DNA from: Tissierellia bacterium
GTDB taxonomy: Bacteria > Bacillota > Clostridia > Tissierellales > Tepidimicrobiaceae
Assembly: GCA_012735405.1 (NCBI GenBank)
Contig: JAAYHM010000151.1
Span: forward strand, 1-42,249
DNA length: 42,249 bases
Direction of reading: 5' to 3'
Translations under genes and position numbers: made by a program
In this document: in pieces, positions 8,455 through 16,931 of the stretch
Numbering within the stretch: position 1 is the first letter of the stretch
Layout: each line of letters starts with the position of its first letter
Notes under the pieces: generated by a model
The model's input: only the letters and a program-made list of their open reading frames with translations
The model's database searches: none
What the model was told of the DNA's origin: nothing

Positions 8455-9264
8455 ATGTTTTCTGAGAATCGAATAATTAATATAATTTACAATCATGATG
8501 AATCATCAGTAAAAACCTATAAACTATTGAAGAAAAAACTTATTGAAAGGGGATTTAGTATACCAGAAACTTACCATGAAAAAGCTGAATTAAACATATG
8601 CATAGGCGGTGATGGAGCGTTTTTAAGAGCTGTTCACAGGTACAAATTTCCTGATATACCTTTCATTGGAATTAATACAGGTCATTTAGGATTTTTTCAG
8701 GAAATCCTGCCTGAAAATATAGATGATTTTATTGAAAGATACATGGATAAGGATTATGTAATTGAAAAAATATTCTTAGTAGAATCAAATATATTAACAA
8801 TAAATAATTCTTTCAAACTCCTAGGAGTTAATGAAATAGTAATAAAAGGGATAAAATCAAAAGTAGTTCATCTGGAAGTATTCATTAACAATAACCATTT
8901 GGAAAAATTTTCCGGAGATGGAATTATCATTTCTACACCAGCAGGAAGTACAGGATATAATTTTTCAACTGGAGGCAGTATTGTATATCCTTCACTTAAT
9001 ACCTTGCAGATAACACCATTGTCCCCTATTAGTTCGAGGGCTTATAGATCTCTTCTCAACAGTATTATAGTACCAGGAGATATATTTATTACAATAAAAC
9101 CAGAATACCGATATGAAAACTCTATTCTACTGGTTGTAGATGGTATGGAATTAAAGTATGACGGCATTACGGAGATGAAGTTCACAGTTCCCAAAAAAAC
9201 TATTTCAAGATTAAACTTAGATAAAAATATGTATTGGAATAATCTAAAAAGTAAATTCTTATAA
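8455..9264 (+). CDS. nadK: NAD kinase (ATP/polyphosphate NAD kinase)
   Basis: A 269-residue cytosolic enzyme that phosphorylates NAD to NADP. Motifs seen are GGDGAFLRAV (the GGDG loop that binds phosphate and metal), GINTGHLGF, NEIVIKG, and the nucleotide-binding GDGIIISTPAGSTGY. Length fits the family. A start at 8437 is possible, but GGAGGAG at 8443-8449 lies inside that extension and is well placed for the ATG at 8455. The gene is divergent from the pseudouridine synthase gene across about 100 AT-rich bases, and it ends in a hairpin shared with the convergent pepF gene. Confidence 0.92.
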   Translation: MFSENRIINIIYNHDESSVKTYKLLKKKLIERGFSIPETYHEKAELNICIGGDGAFLRAVHRYKFPDIPFIGINTGHLGFFQEILPENIDDFIERYMDKDYVIEKIFLVESNILTINNSFKLLGVNEIVIKGIKSKVVHLEVFINNNHLEKFSGDGIIISTPAGSTGYNFSTGGSIVYPSLNTLQITPLSPISSRAYRSLLNSIIVPGDIFITIKPEYRYENSILLVVDGMELKYDGITEMKFTVPKKTISRLNLDKNMYWNNLKSKFL

Positions 9265-9293
9265 TATAAGGGAGGATTGCCTCCCTTATATTA
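9262..9293. terminator. Bidirectional terminator between nadK and pepF
   Basis: Fourteen-base perfect arms (TAATATAAGGGAGG and its complement) around an ATTG loop. The hairpin includes both stop codons of the convergent genes. Confidence 0.85.
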
Positions 9294-11085
9294 ATTTATC
9301 CATTTCTTCAACTAGCTCTCCAAATACTTTTAACGCATTGTTTACTGGCTCTTCAGTTGTCATATCTATTCCTGCTTTCTTTAGAACATTAATTGGATAG
9401 TCTGAGCTTCCACTCTTTAAGAAGTTTAAATATCTTTCTACAGCAGTATCCCCTTTATTCAATATTTGCTGTGAAAATTCAACTGCTGCAGAGAATCCAG
9501 TTGCATATTGGTATACGTAGAAGTTATAGTAAAAATGTGGTATTCTAGCCCACTCTATTGCAATAAGGTCATCTACTACTACATTTGGTCCATAATACTT
9601 TTCATTTAATTTCTTGTATGTTTCACATAGATAATCTGCAGTTAATGCCCCACCCTTTTCAACATGGTCGTGTATTAACATTTCAAATTCAGCAAACATA
9701 GTTTGTCTAAATACTGTAGTTCTAAACTGTTCTAAATAGTGATTAAGCAAATATAGCTTTTCTCTGTCATCTTTTACATTCTTAAGCATATAATCAAGCA
9801 ATAAAGCTTCATTAGTAGTTGAGGCAATCTCAGCCAAGAAAATACTATAACCAGCATATACATAGGGTTGGTTTTTACATGATAGATAACTATGGATAGA
9901 ATGCCCCATTTCATGAGCCAGTGTAAATACGTTATCCAAGGTATTATGATAATTCAGCAGTATAAAAGGCTTTGAGTCATAACTACCACTAGAATAAGCA
10001 CCAGACCTCTTGCCCTTATTTTCATATACATCTATCCAACCTTCATTAAATCCTTCCTTTACAATATTGATGTATTCATCTCCTAATGGCTCAAGCCCCT
10101 TTATGACAAGTTGTTTAGCTTCTTCGTAAGGTATATTAAAGTCTACATCTTTTACTATAGGAGTGTATAAATCGTACATATGAAGTTCTTCTACACCTAA
10201 GGCTCTTTTTCTAATGTCCATATACTTGTACATACTATCTAAATTATTATGGACTGATTTGATTAAGTTCTTATAAACAGACACTGGTATATTATTCTCA
10301 AATATAGATGCTTCTAAGGCAGAATTATATTCTCTTATTCTGGCATTTACTATATTGGACTTTACTTCACCATTTAATAGCTGAGCAAAGGTATTTTTAA
10401 AGCTTCTATAGGTGGTATAAAGGCCTTCAAAGGCACTGCGCCTAACTTCCCTATTTTTGCTTTCCATTAAGGGAATAAAATTTCCATGGGTTATTTCCAC
10501 CTCAAGGCCTTCCTCATTTTTTATTTTAGGGAATTTAATATCTGCATTATTAAGCATACTGTAAGTCTTTTGTGGAGCACTATAAATCTCGCCCATCTGA
10601 GCCAGTATATTTTCTTCTTCAGTAGATAATACATGTTCCTTTTTTCTCAATATATTTTTTAAATAATGGTCATATAATTTAAGGCCCTCAGTTTCTTCCA
10701 TAAATGTATTAAGGATAGCCTCATCTATACTAAGTATTTCTGGAGTCATAAAGGAAGTTTTTTCTTCTATTTTTACATAGGCTGCCAGGGCTTTGTCCTG
10801 CATTTCCTGTGATGAACTTACCCTAGTATCTTCATCTAGTTTCATATTTGCATAAACATATACATTGGCAATCTTTCTATATAAGTCCATTTGCTCATTT
10901 AAGGCTTCCAGCAAAACTTCACCTGAGCTATCTAATTTCCCTTTATATTTTGGAAAATCCTCTGCTTTATTTAATACATATTCTAAATCTTTTTCCCATT
11001 CTTCCTTAGTTTTATACATAGATTCAATATCCCACTTGTATTTTTCCGGTATATCCTTTCTATCTTTTAATTCCAGCTTTTCCAT
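9286..11085 (-). CDS. pepF: Oligoendopeptidase F (M3B zinc peptidase)
   Basis: A 599-residue cytosolic metallopeptidase that cuts short peptides. The zinc site HEMGHS lies in the C-terminal half (about residue 390), and a downstream Glu in LAEIASTTNE would complete the metal site. No signal peptide is present and the length is standard for PepF. A GGGGAG ribosome site precedes the ATG. The gene begins 17 bases after the PBP stop codon and is therefore probably the last gene of the FHA-SEDS-PBP operon; it may recycle peptides. Transcription ends at the 9262-9293 hairpin. Confidence 0.93.
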   Translation of the reverse strand: MEKLELKDRKDIPEKYKWDIESMYKTKEEWEKDLEYVLNKAEDFPKYKGKLDSSGEVLLEALNEQMDLYRKIANVYVYANMKLDEDTRVSSSQEMQDKALAAYVKIEEKTSFMTPEILSIDEAILNTFMEETEGLKLYDHYLKNILRKKEHVLSTEEENILAQMGEIYSAPQKTYSMLNNADIKFPKIKNEEGLEVEITHGNFIPLMESKNREVRRSAFEGLYTTYRSFKNTFAQLLNGEVKSNIVNARIREYNSALEASIFENNIPVSVYKNLIKSVHNNLDSMYKYMDIRKRALGVEELHMYDLYTPIVKDVDFNIPYEEAKQLVIKGLEPLGDEYINIVKEGFNEGWIDVYENKGKRSGAYSSGSYDSKPFILLNYHNTLDNVFTLAHEMGHSIHSYLSCKNQPYVYAGYSIFLAEIASTTNEALLLDYMLKNVKDDREKLYLLNHYLEQFRTTVFRQTMFAEFEMLIHDHVEKGGALTADYLCETYKKLNEKYYGPNVVVDDLIAIEWARIPHFYYNFYVYQYATGFSAAVEFSQQILNKGDTAVERYLNFLKSGSSDYPINVLKKAGIDMTTEEPVNNALKVFGELVEEMDKLI

Positions 11086-11102
11086 ACAAACTCCCCTTTC
11101 GG

Positions 11103-12506
11103 TTAATTATTTATAGTTCTTAGTGCCTCCAATATGATATTTCTTGCAATTGGCGCTGCAGAACTTCCTCCAGTAGAACCTTCTTCCTCAAGTAGCACTG
11201 CAACAGCTACTTGAGGATCTTCTGCCGGTGCAAAACCTATAAACCATGCATGATCCTTACCTGAAGGATTTTCAGCAGTACCAGTTTTACCAGCTACTCT
11301 AACATTATTTATTTTTGCATTTTTTCCAGTTCCTATATTTACTGAATATACCATCATGTTTTTTAATTCATTTGCAGTAAATATATCAACTGCCCTGGAT
11401 ATTACTTCTACTTCAAAAGTATCTATTATCTTTCCATTTTTAGATATTATTTCTTTGACCAAAACAGGTTTTACTATATCTCCTTTATTGGCAATACCAG
11501 AGGCTATAAGGGCCATATTTAAGGGTGTAACTAGTACCTTACCCTGGCCTATACTTGCGGCTGCTATATCCGTTTTCCCAACACTTCTTTTAGGGAAGAA
11601 TGATTTTTTAACAGGAAGATCAAAGTCTATTTCCTTGTTTAACATAAACCTTTCTGCTACTTCTGAAAACCTATCAATTCCTAGTTGAAGAGATGATTCA
11701 GCAAAATAGGGATTGCATGAATAAATCAAGGCTTTTTCTAAATTAATATTACCATGACCTTTACCAGCATAATCTTTCAATTCATAACCATCTATAATAG
11801 TACTTCCAGTACATTCATATTGATTAAGTAGAATATTATTTTCTAATAAAGCTGCAGTAGTTACAACTTTAAAGGTAGAACCTGGTTGATAAAGCCCTGA
11901 GGTAACTCTATTAAGTAAAGGACTGTTTTCATCCTCCACTATATTTACCCAGTCTTCTCTTAAAGTAGAAGGGTTAAAATCTGGTAGACTTACCATTGCA
12001 TATATTTCACCTGTAGCTGGATTCATAGCTACAATGGCACCTTTTTTCCCTTTAAGCAAATTTCTAGAATATTCCTGTAGGTGATGATCTATTGTAAGGA
12101 CTAATGTATTTCCTTCACTATTTGGTTCTACTAAATTCCTTAATTCATTTAATGCACTAGATTCACTAATATTCAGTAATACATTATTATAATGAAGTTC
12201 TAAATTGGCCTTCCCATAGTCTCTATAACTATACCCTATTATATGGCTATACAGGTTCCCATAGTTATAAATTCTATTATAAGTATCCCCATCCTTTTCA
12301 CTATAGGCTAGTATGCGGCCATTCCTATCTATAATTGACCCCCTAAGTATTTTCTCTTCATTTATCCACAATCTTTTGTTATAGCTATTAGCCTTTATAT
12401 CTGAAGCTTTAAACACTTGGAAATAGGTTAAATATACCACCAGGCTTACAAATAAAGCACAAATTCCTACCAGTACTGTAATTATTCTCTTGATCTCTTT
12501 TTCCAT
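11103..12506 (-). CDS. Class B penicillin-binding protein (PbpA-like transpeptidase)
   Basis: A 467-residue membrane-anchored DD-transpeptidase that cross-links peptidoglycan. One N-terminal helix (residues 8-30) anchors it. The transpeptidase domain shows the active-site SxxK as GSTFK (about residue 210), then SCN as the SxN motif, and KTGTAE as the KTG motif. It is shorter than many class B PBPs, with a reduced N-terminal dimerisation region, like the PbpA group. The ATG sits two bases after the SEDS gene stop, and the AGGAGG lies inside the end of that gene. It presumably partners the SEDS glycosyltransferase encoded just upstream. Confidence 0.92.
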   Translation of the reverse strand: MEKEIKRIITVLVGICALFVSLVVYLTYFQVFKASDIKANSYNKRLWINEEKILRGSIIDRNGRILAYSEKDGDTYNRIYNYGNLYSHIIGYSYRDYGKANLELHYNNVLLNISESSALNELRNLVEPNSEGNTLVLTIDHHLQEYSRNLLKGKKGAIVAMNPATGEIYAMVSLPDFNPSTLREDWVNIVEDENSPLLNRVTSGLYQPGSTFKVVTTAALLENNILLNQYECTGSTIIDGYELKDYAGKGHGNINLEKALIYSCNPYFAESSLQLGIDRFSEVAERFMLNKEIDFDLPVKKSFFPKRSVGKTDIAAASIGQGKVLVTPLNMALIASGIANKGDIVKPVLVKEIISKNGKIIDTFEVEVISRAVDIFTANELKNMMVYSVNIGTGKNAKINNVRVAGKTGTAENPSGKDHAWFIGFAPAEDPQVAVAVLLEEEGSTGGSSAAPIARNIILEALRTINN

Positions 12507-12507
12507 A

Positions 12508-13737
12508 TTAAACCTCCTCTATATCCAGCTCCTCTGATGCAACTTGTAAAATACCTAAGGCGATAAAACTGGATAACATGGAACTTCCTCCATAGCTAAC
12601 AAAGGGAATTGTAATTCCAGTAAGAGGTATCATTTTTACTACTCCTCCAAATATAATAAAGGATTGTATGCCAAATAGGATACTTATACCTAAGGCCACA
12701 ATTCTAAAGAATTTGTTTTTTTGATTTATGGATATTTTAAACCCTCTATAGACTAAAATTAAAAAGAGCATTATTATACCTATGCCAGTTAAAATACCCA
12801 TTTCTTCACATATGGCTGAAAATATAAAGTCCTTAGATACTTCAGGTATAAAGTCAGGATGACCTAGACCTAATCCAGTTCCAAAAAAGCCTCCTTCAGC
12901 TATGGCAAAAAGTGATTGGGTTATTTGATAACCTGTTGTATCAATGTGTTCCCAAGGATTGATCCATATTTCAAATCTAATTCTTACATGGGGAAAAATA
13001 ATATATCCTAATATGCTACTTAAAATTAATACTGCAAAATTAAGTAAAACTAATTTTCTGTCTTCATGATATATATATTGGAGGGCTAAAAATAAAGAGC
13101 TAAAAATTAGGACACTACCCAAATCCCTTTGCAGGAACAAGAAAAATATAAATAGATACATTATACCTACTAAATAATAGTTTCCCCACTTTTTTTCTTT
13201 AAACTTATCATAATTAGCATAATAAGATGCAATTAAAAATATTGTAAGAATTTTAATTACCTCTGTTGGCTGAAAAGTAATGCCACCAATGGAAATCCAA
13301 TTTATTGCACCTTTAAATCTTTCTCCTAAAAGTAAAGTCATGCCAAACAAAGCTATAGAAGCAAAAAAGTAATATATAAACCAACTTTTTAAGCTTTTAA
13401 TTTTCTTTATCATAAAATAAGTAGCAAAAAACAAAACTATTCCTAGACCTATCCATACTATCTGCTTAAAACCTTGTTGAGGGTTTATTCTATAAATCAT
13501 TATTATACCTATACTGGATAACATGGTTACTATTAAAAATATATAGTTGTCTCCTGTAGTTATTTTTAATAATAGAAAATTAGAAATATAAACAATAAAT
13601 ATAAGGCTAAGTCCATATATTATAGTTGACCTATCTAATGAATTTTTATAATACATAAACATTAAAAACAAGGCTATCATTTCAAATATAAATAATAAAT
13701 TTCTTGGTACCTTATAGTTTATTCCTTTACTGAACAT
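12508..13737 (-). CDS. FtsW/RodA/SpoVE-family SEDS glycosyltransferase
   Basis: A polytopic membrane protein of 409 residues with about ten helices; SEDS proteins polymerise lipid II into glycan strands. Family signatures include GAINWISIGGITFQPTE, QRDLGSVL, a large outer loop with GYQITQSLFAIAEGG and GTGLGLG, and the C-terminal PFVSYGGSS. Reading could begin at a TTG at 13764, overlapping the FHA gene, but AGGAGAAGG immediately after the FHA stop is properly spaced for the ATG at 13737. FHA, SEDS and PBP lie in tandem, matching the actinobacterial fhaB-rodA-pbpA order but without the Ser/Thr kinase and phosphatase genes in this window. Whether it serves division, elongation or sporulation cannot be told. 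Confidence 0.92.
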   Translation of the reverse strand: MFSKGINYKVPRNLLFIFEMIALFLMFMYYKNSLDRSTIIYGLSLIFIVYISNFLLLKITTGDNYIFLIVTMLSSIGIIMIYRINPQQGFKQIVWIGLGIVLFFATYFMIKKIKSLKSWFIYYFFASIALFGMTLLLGERFKGAINWISIGGITFQPTEVIKILTIFLIASYYANYDKFKEKKWGNYYLVGIMYLFIFFLFLQRDLGSVLIFSSLFLALQYIYHEDRKLVLLNFAVLILSSILGYIIFPHVRIRFEIWINPWEHIDTTGYQITQSLFAIAEGGFFGTGLGLGHPDFIPEVSKDFIFSAICEEMGILTGIGIIMLFLILVYRGFKISINQKNKFFRIVALGISILFGIQSFIIFGGVVKMIPLTGITIPFVSYGGSSMLSSFIALGILQVASEELDIEEV

Positions 13738-13747
13738 AATCCTTCTC

Positions 13748-14179
13748 CTATTCATTATTAACAAACAAAAATTCTATCTGTCCGACAGAGATCCTATCTC
13801 CATTTTTTAATTTTACCACATCCATCAGTCTCTGACCATTAAGATAAGTACCGTTTGCACTATTTAAGTCCTGTAAAAAATAATTTCCTTCATCCTTTAC
13901 TATTCTTAAATGTTTTTTTGATATATAGGGATCCTTAATAACAATCTCATTATCATTTCCCCTGCCAAGAAATACTTCTTCCCCTAAAGGATAATATTCC
14001 TTCACCTTAAAGGGCAAAGTTTCCTTCCTATTTATTAATTTTAAATAAGTACTATCATTTAAAGTAATTGGTGAAATGCCTTTAATATCCAAATATATTA
14101 ACCTTATGATACTAAAGATAAAAAGATAAATTATAATTATAAATATGTATTTAAATACTATTGAAAGTATATTAAACAT
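13748..14179 (-). CDS. Membrane-anchored FHA-domain protein
   Basis: A 143-residue protein with an N-terminal membrane helix (residues about 8-27) and a C-terminal FHA phosphothreonine-binding domain (about 68-143). The FHA core residues are seen as GRGNDNEI, SKKHLRI and NGTYLNG. It is cytoplasmic-facing and small, like FhaB of actinobacteria. AGGAGG precedes the ATG. It heads the SEDS-PBP-PepF cluster, so it likely links phosphorylation signals to peptidoglycan synthesis. No Ser/Thr kinase is in this window; the partner kinase would have to be elsewhere. Confidence 0.9.
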   Translation of the reverse strand: MFNILSIVFKYIFIIIIYLFIFSIIRLIYLDIKGISPITLNDSTYLKLINRKETLPFKVKEYYPLGEEVFLGRGNDNEIVIKDPYISKKHLRIVKDEGNYFLQDLNSANGTYLNGQRLMDVVKLKNGDRISVGQIEFLFVNNE

Positions 14180-14217
14180 AAAATCCTCCTATATCACTGT
14201 CTTAATTTTTGTTTTTG

Positions 14218-14778
14218 CTATTCTAATATTTGTAAAATATTGTGGGTAATTAGATAGATATAAGCATCATATATTTCTTCACTTGTAATTTTTTCATCAT
14301 AATAATCCAATAGCCACATCTTAAGTACATAAACTATACCTATTGTATAATATTTTGCAATACTATCAATAGTTAAAGCTTCATTCTCAATATCTATTTT
14401 TAACCTGTGTTTTTCTATTAGTTTTTTACATAATTTAAATATTTTTTTAGAAAGAATTTCTTCAAATGAATTCTGGCCTACAGTTTTAAAAGCTTCTTTA
14501 TAAAAGGATCTATTTTTATCAAAATATGTAAAAATCATCTTTAGAGCCTCTGACTCCAAATCATTTTCTATTAATGCATCCAAAACAATAAATAGTTCCT
14601 CTTCTAGTATATATTCAAATATCTCATACTTATCTTTAAAATAGTTATAAAAAGTAGTTCGAATAACTCCAGCTTTATCTGTTATCATTTTTACAGTTAT
14701 TTTCCCAAATGGTATGTTTAATAATAGTTCTTTAAAACTTTCTACCAAAATTTCCTTAGTATTCCTGTTTCTATTCAT
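14218..14778 (-). CDS. TetR-family transcriptional regulator
   Basis: A 186-residue regulator with an N-terminal helix-turn-helix: KITVKMITDKAGVIRTTFYNYF (residues about 27-48) is typical TetR. The C-terminal ligand domain is helical and resembles the DhaS-like class. A TTG at 14793 would add five residues, but GGAGAG lies inside that extension and fits the ATG at 14778. It is divergent from the PspC gene (183 bases between starts) and 38 bases upstream of the FHA gene on the same strand. It could control itself, the PspC operon or the cell-wall cluster; no clear TetR operator stands out. Confidence 0.85.
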   Translation of the reverse strand: MNRNRNTKEILVESFKELLLNIPFGKITVKMITDKAGVIRTTFYNYFKDKYEIFEYILEEELFIVLDALIENDLESEALKMIFTYFDKNRSFYKEAFKTVGQNSFEEILSKKIFKLCKKLIEKHRLKIDIENEALTIDSIAKYYTIGIVYVLKMWLLDYYDEKITSEEIYDAYIYLITHNILQILE

Positions 14779-14960
14779 ATTTAATCTCTCCAATTAAATA
14801 TTTTATAGTTATATTATATATTAAATTATCAGAATTTTTAAGGAATAAATAAAAAAGCCCGACAAGTATCAACCATTATGAAGTATTTAATAAATCATTC
14901 ATCTTTTGTCCAGTATTTGATAGAATAAATATATGCTTAATCTATTAAGGGGGTATTTAT

Positions 14961-15350
14961 ATGCGTAAAAAATTAACAAGATCCTCTAAGGATAGTATTA
15001 TATCTGGCGTTTGCGGAGGACTAGGAGAGTATTTTGATATTGATCCTGTAATAGTTAGAATTTGTTGGGTACTTTTGACTACTATGAATTTTATCACGGG
15101 AATATTTACCTATATAGTATGTGCTATTGTAATACCAGAGGAGAATGAAATAATATATGATAGTAATGATTCATCTACAAAAAATACACCAATGTTTATT
15201 GGTCTTATACTCATTGTACTTGGAACTATAAAACTGATTGATATTATATTTCCAAGATTTTTTACAGTGTTTAATATATTTAAATATTGGCCTGTGCTTT
15301 TAATATTAGCAGGTATATATATAATAGTTAAACAAAGAGGAAATAAGTAA
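14961..15350 (+). CDS. PspC-domain membrane protein
   Basis: A 129-residue protein. Residues 3-60 form a PspC domain (GVCGGLGEYFDIDPVIVRICWVLL style) ending in a membrane helix. Two more hydrophobic stretches (about 76-92 and 103-122) resemble the LiaF-type membrane part. Family members take part in envelope-stress sensing. GGGGG-type ribosome site, ATG start. It is 44 bases upstream of the serine dehydratase genes and might be co-transcribed with them, though a promoter for them inside its 3' end cannot be excluded. The divergent TetR gene is a candidate regulator. Confidence 0.85.
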   Translation: MRKKLTRSSKDSIISGVCGGLGEYFDIDPVIVRICWVLLTTMNFITGIFTYIVCAIVIPEENEIIYDSNDSSTKNTPMFIGLILIVLGTIKLIDIIFPRFFTVFNIFKYWPVLLILAGIYIIVKQRGNK

Positions 15351-15394
15351 TATTATAAAGCAAAATCAACACACCTTTATTAAGGAGGTTTACT

Positions 15395-16057
15395 ATGAAA
15401 AATTTTAGCGTATTTGATATACTAGGTCCAGTTATGATAGGCCCTTCCAGCTCACATACTGCAGGTGCCGCCAGAATAGGAAAAATTGCAAAAGAGTTAG
15501 CAAAGGATTCTTTTTATAAGGTTACTTTTTATCTACATGGATCTTTTGCTAAAACATATAAAGGTCACGGCACAGACAAGGCCTTAGTTGCAGGTATATT
15601 AGGGATGGACCCTTCTGACGAAAAAATTAGAAATTCATTGGAAATTGCAAAAGAAAAAGGTATTGATATAGAGTTTATAGAAGAAAATTTAGGGTATGTA
15701 CACCCTAATACAGCAAAAGTTGTATTCCATTATAAGAATGAAGATAGCTTTTATATAATTGGCTCTTCAGTAGGCGGTGGGAACGTAATAATTACAAATA
15801 TAAACGGTACAGAAATAGAATTCACAGGAAACTATTCAACCATATTAATTAAATACAAAGACAAAAAAGGTATAATTAGCAAAATAAGTACTATACTATC
15901 TAATCATGATATGAATATTGCAAATATGAAAGTAACAAGGGATAATAAAATTGCTACCATGTTAGTAGAGTTAGATAATCCTTTAGAAGATCATACAATA
16001 AAAGAAATATCTGCTTTAGATGAAATACTGTATATAACAGGAATTAATCCAATTTAG
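15395..16057 (+). CDS. sdaAB: L-serine dehydratase, beta subunit
   Basis: A 220-residue subunit of the oxygen-sensitive iron-sulfur L-serine dehydratase that converts serine to pyruvate and ammonia. The N-terminal half has the conserved GPVMIGPSSSHTAGAARIG stretch. Residues about 148-220 form an ACT regulatory domain. AAGGAGG lies eight bases before the ATG. The alpha subunit gene follows after ten bases, as in the sdaAB-sdaAA pair of Bacillus and Clostridia. Together with the alpha subunit it forms the active enzyme. Confidence 0.95.
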   Translation: MKNFSVFDILGPVMIGPSSSHTAGAARIGKIAKELAKDSFYKVTFYLHGSFAKTYKGHGTDKALVAGILGMDPSDEKIRNSLEIAKEKGIDIEFIEENLGYVHPNTAKVVFHYKNEDSFYIIGSSVGGGNVIITNINGTEIEFTGNYSTILIKYKDKKGIISKISTILSNHDMNIANMKVTRDNKIATMLVELDNPLEDHTIKEISALDEILYITGINPI

Positions 16058-16067
16058 AGGTGATAAT

Positions 16068-16931
16068 ATGTTTAATACTGGTTCTGAGCTCATTAAATTA
16101 TGTAAAGAGCAGAAGAAAAAAATTTCTCAAATTGTTATAGATAAGGAAATGGAAAATTCTGGCCTTAAATATGAAGAATTGATAGAAAAAATGAAAAAAA
16201 TATTAGTGACTATGAAAGAATCTGCACAATATTCTTTAGATAAAGAAGTGATTTCTGTAAGTAAGCTAACTGGAGGAAATGCCAAAAAAGTAGAAGATTA
16301 TAAAAATAACCACAAAACCATATGCGGAAAATTATTAAACTCTGCTATGGCAATGGCACTTTCCACTTCTGAAGTTAATGCTTCCATGGGAAAAATCGTT
16401 GCAGCACCTACTGCTGGAGCCTCTGGAATATTACCTGCAGCATTATTTACTGTAAAGGAAAGGCTGCAGCTTTCAGATGATGATTTGGTATTGGGCCTCT
16501 TTACAGCTGCAGGAATAGGTGAAATAGTAGTCAAGAACGCAACTGTATCAGGTGCTGAAGGAGGATGTCAGGCAGAATGTGGGGTAGCTAGTGCAATGGC
16601 AGCAGCAGCTGTTGTAGAATTAGCCGGAGGAAGTGTAGAAGCTTCCCTTAATGCAGCATCCTTCTCCATCATAAATGTAATGGGACTTGTATGTGATCCA
16701 GTAGCAGGATTGGTAGAATTTCCATGTTCTATTCGTAATGCTTCAGGAGTGGCCAATGCATTAATTTCTGCAGATCTTGCTTTGGCAGGAGTAAAAAGTT
16801 TTGTGCCCTTTGATGAAGTAGTTGAAGCCATGTATAAAGTTGGAAAACTAATGCCTGAATCTTTAAAAGAAACAGCCCAAGGTGGAGTTGCTGATACTAA
16901 AACTGGAAGGGAGGCTTGGAAAAGATTGTAA
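16068..16931 (+). CDS. sdaAA: L-serine dehydratase, alpha subunit (4Fe-4S)
   Basis: A 287-residue catalytic subunit holding the [4Fe-4S] cluster that polarises serine. The Cys residues are seen in GGCQAECG, VCDPVAG and EFPCSIRN. GGTGATA ribosome site before ATG. Its last 16 bases overlap the start of the 1612-residue gene, so the two are probably translationally coupled. That places an uncharacterised multidomain protein in the same transcript as serine catabolism. Length and motifs are otherwise normal. Confidence 0.95.
   Translation: MFNTGSELIKLCKEQKKKISQIVIDKEMENSGLKYEELIEKMKKILVTMKESAQYSLDKEVISVSKLTGGNAKKVEDYKNNHKTICGKLLNSAMAMALSTSEVNASMGKIVAAPTAGASGILPAALFTVKERLQLSDDDLVLGLFTAAGIGEIVVKNATVSGAEGGCQAECGVASAMAAAAVVELAGGSVEASLNAASFSIINVMGLVCDPVAGLVEFPCSIRNASGVANALISADLALAGVKSFVPFDEVVEAMYKVGKLMPESLKETAQGGVADTKTGREAWKRL

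Noticed and set aside
14850-14940. TetR operator from TATCAA/TTGATA copies between the TetR and PspC genes
   Set aside because: The arms are about 40 bases apart and only six bases long in AT-rich DNA, so chance explains them.
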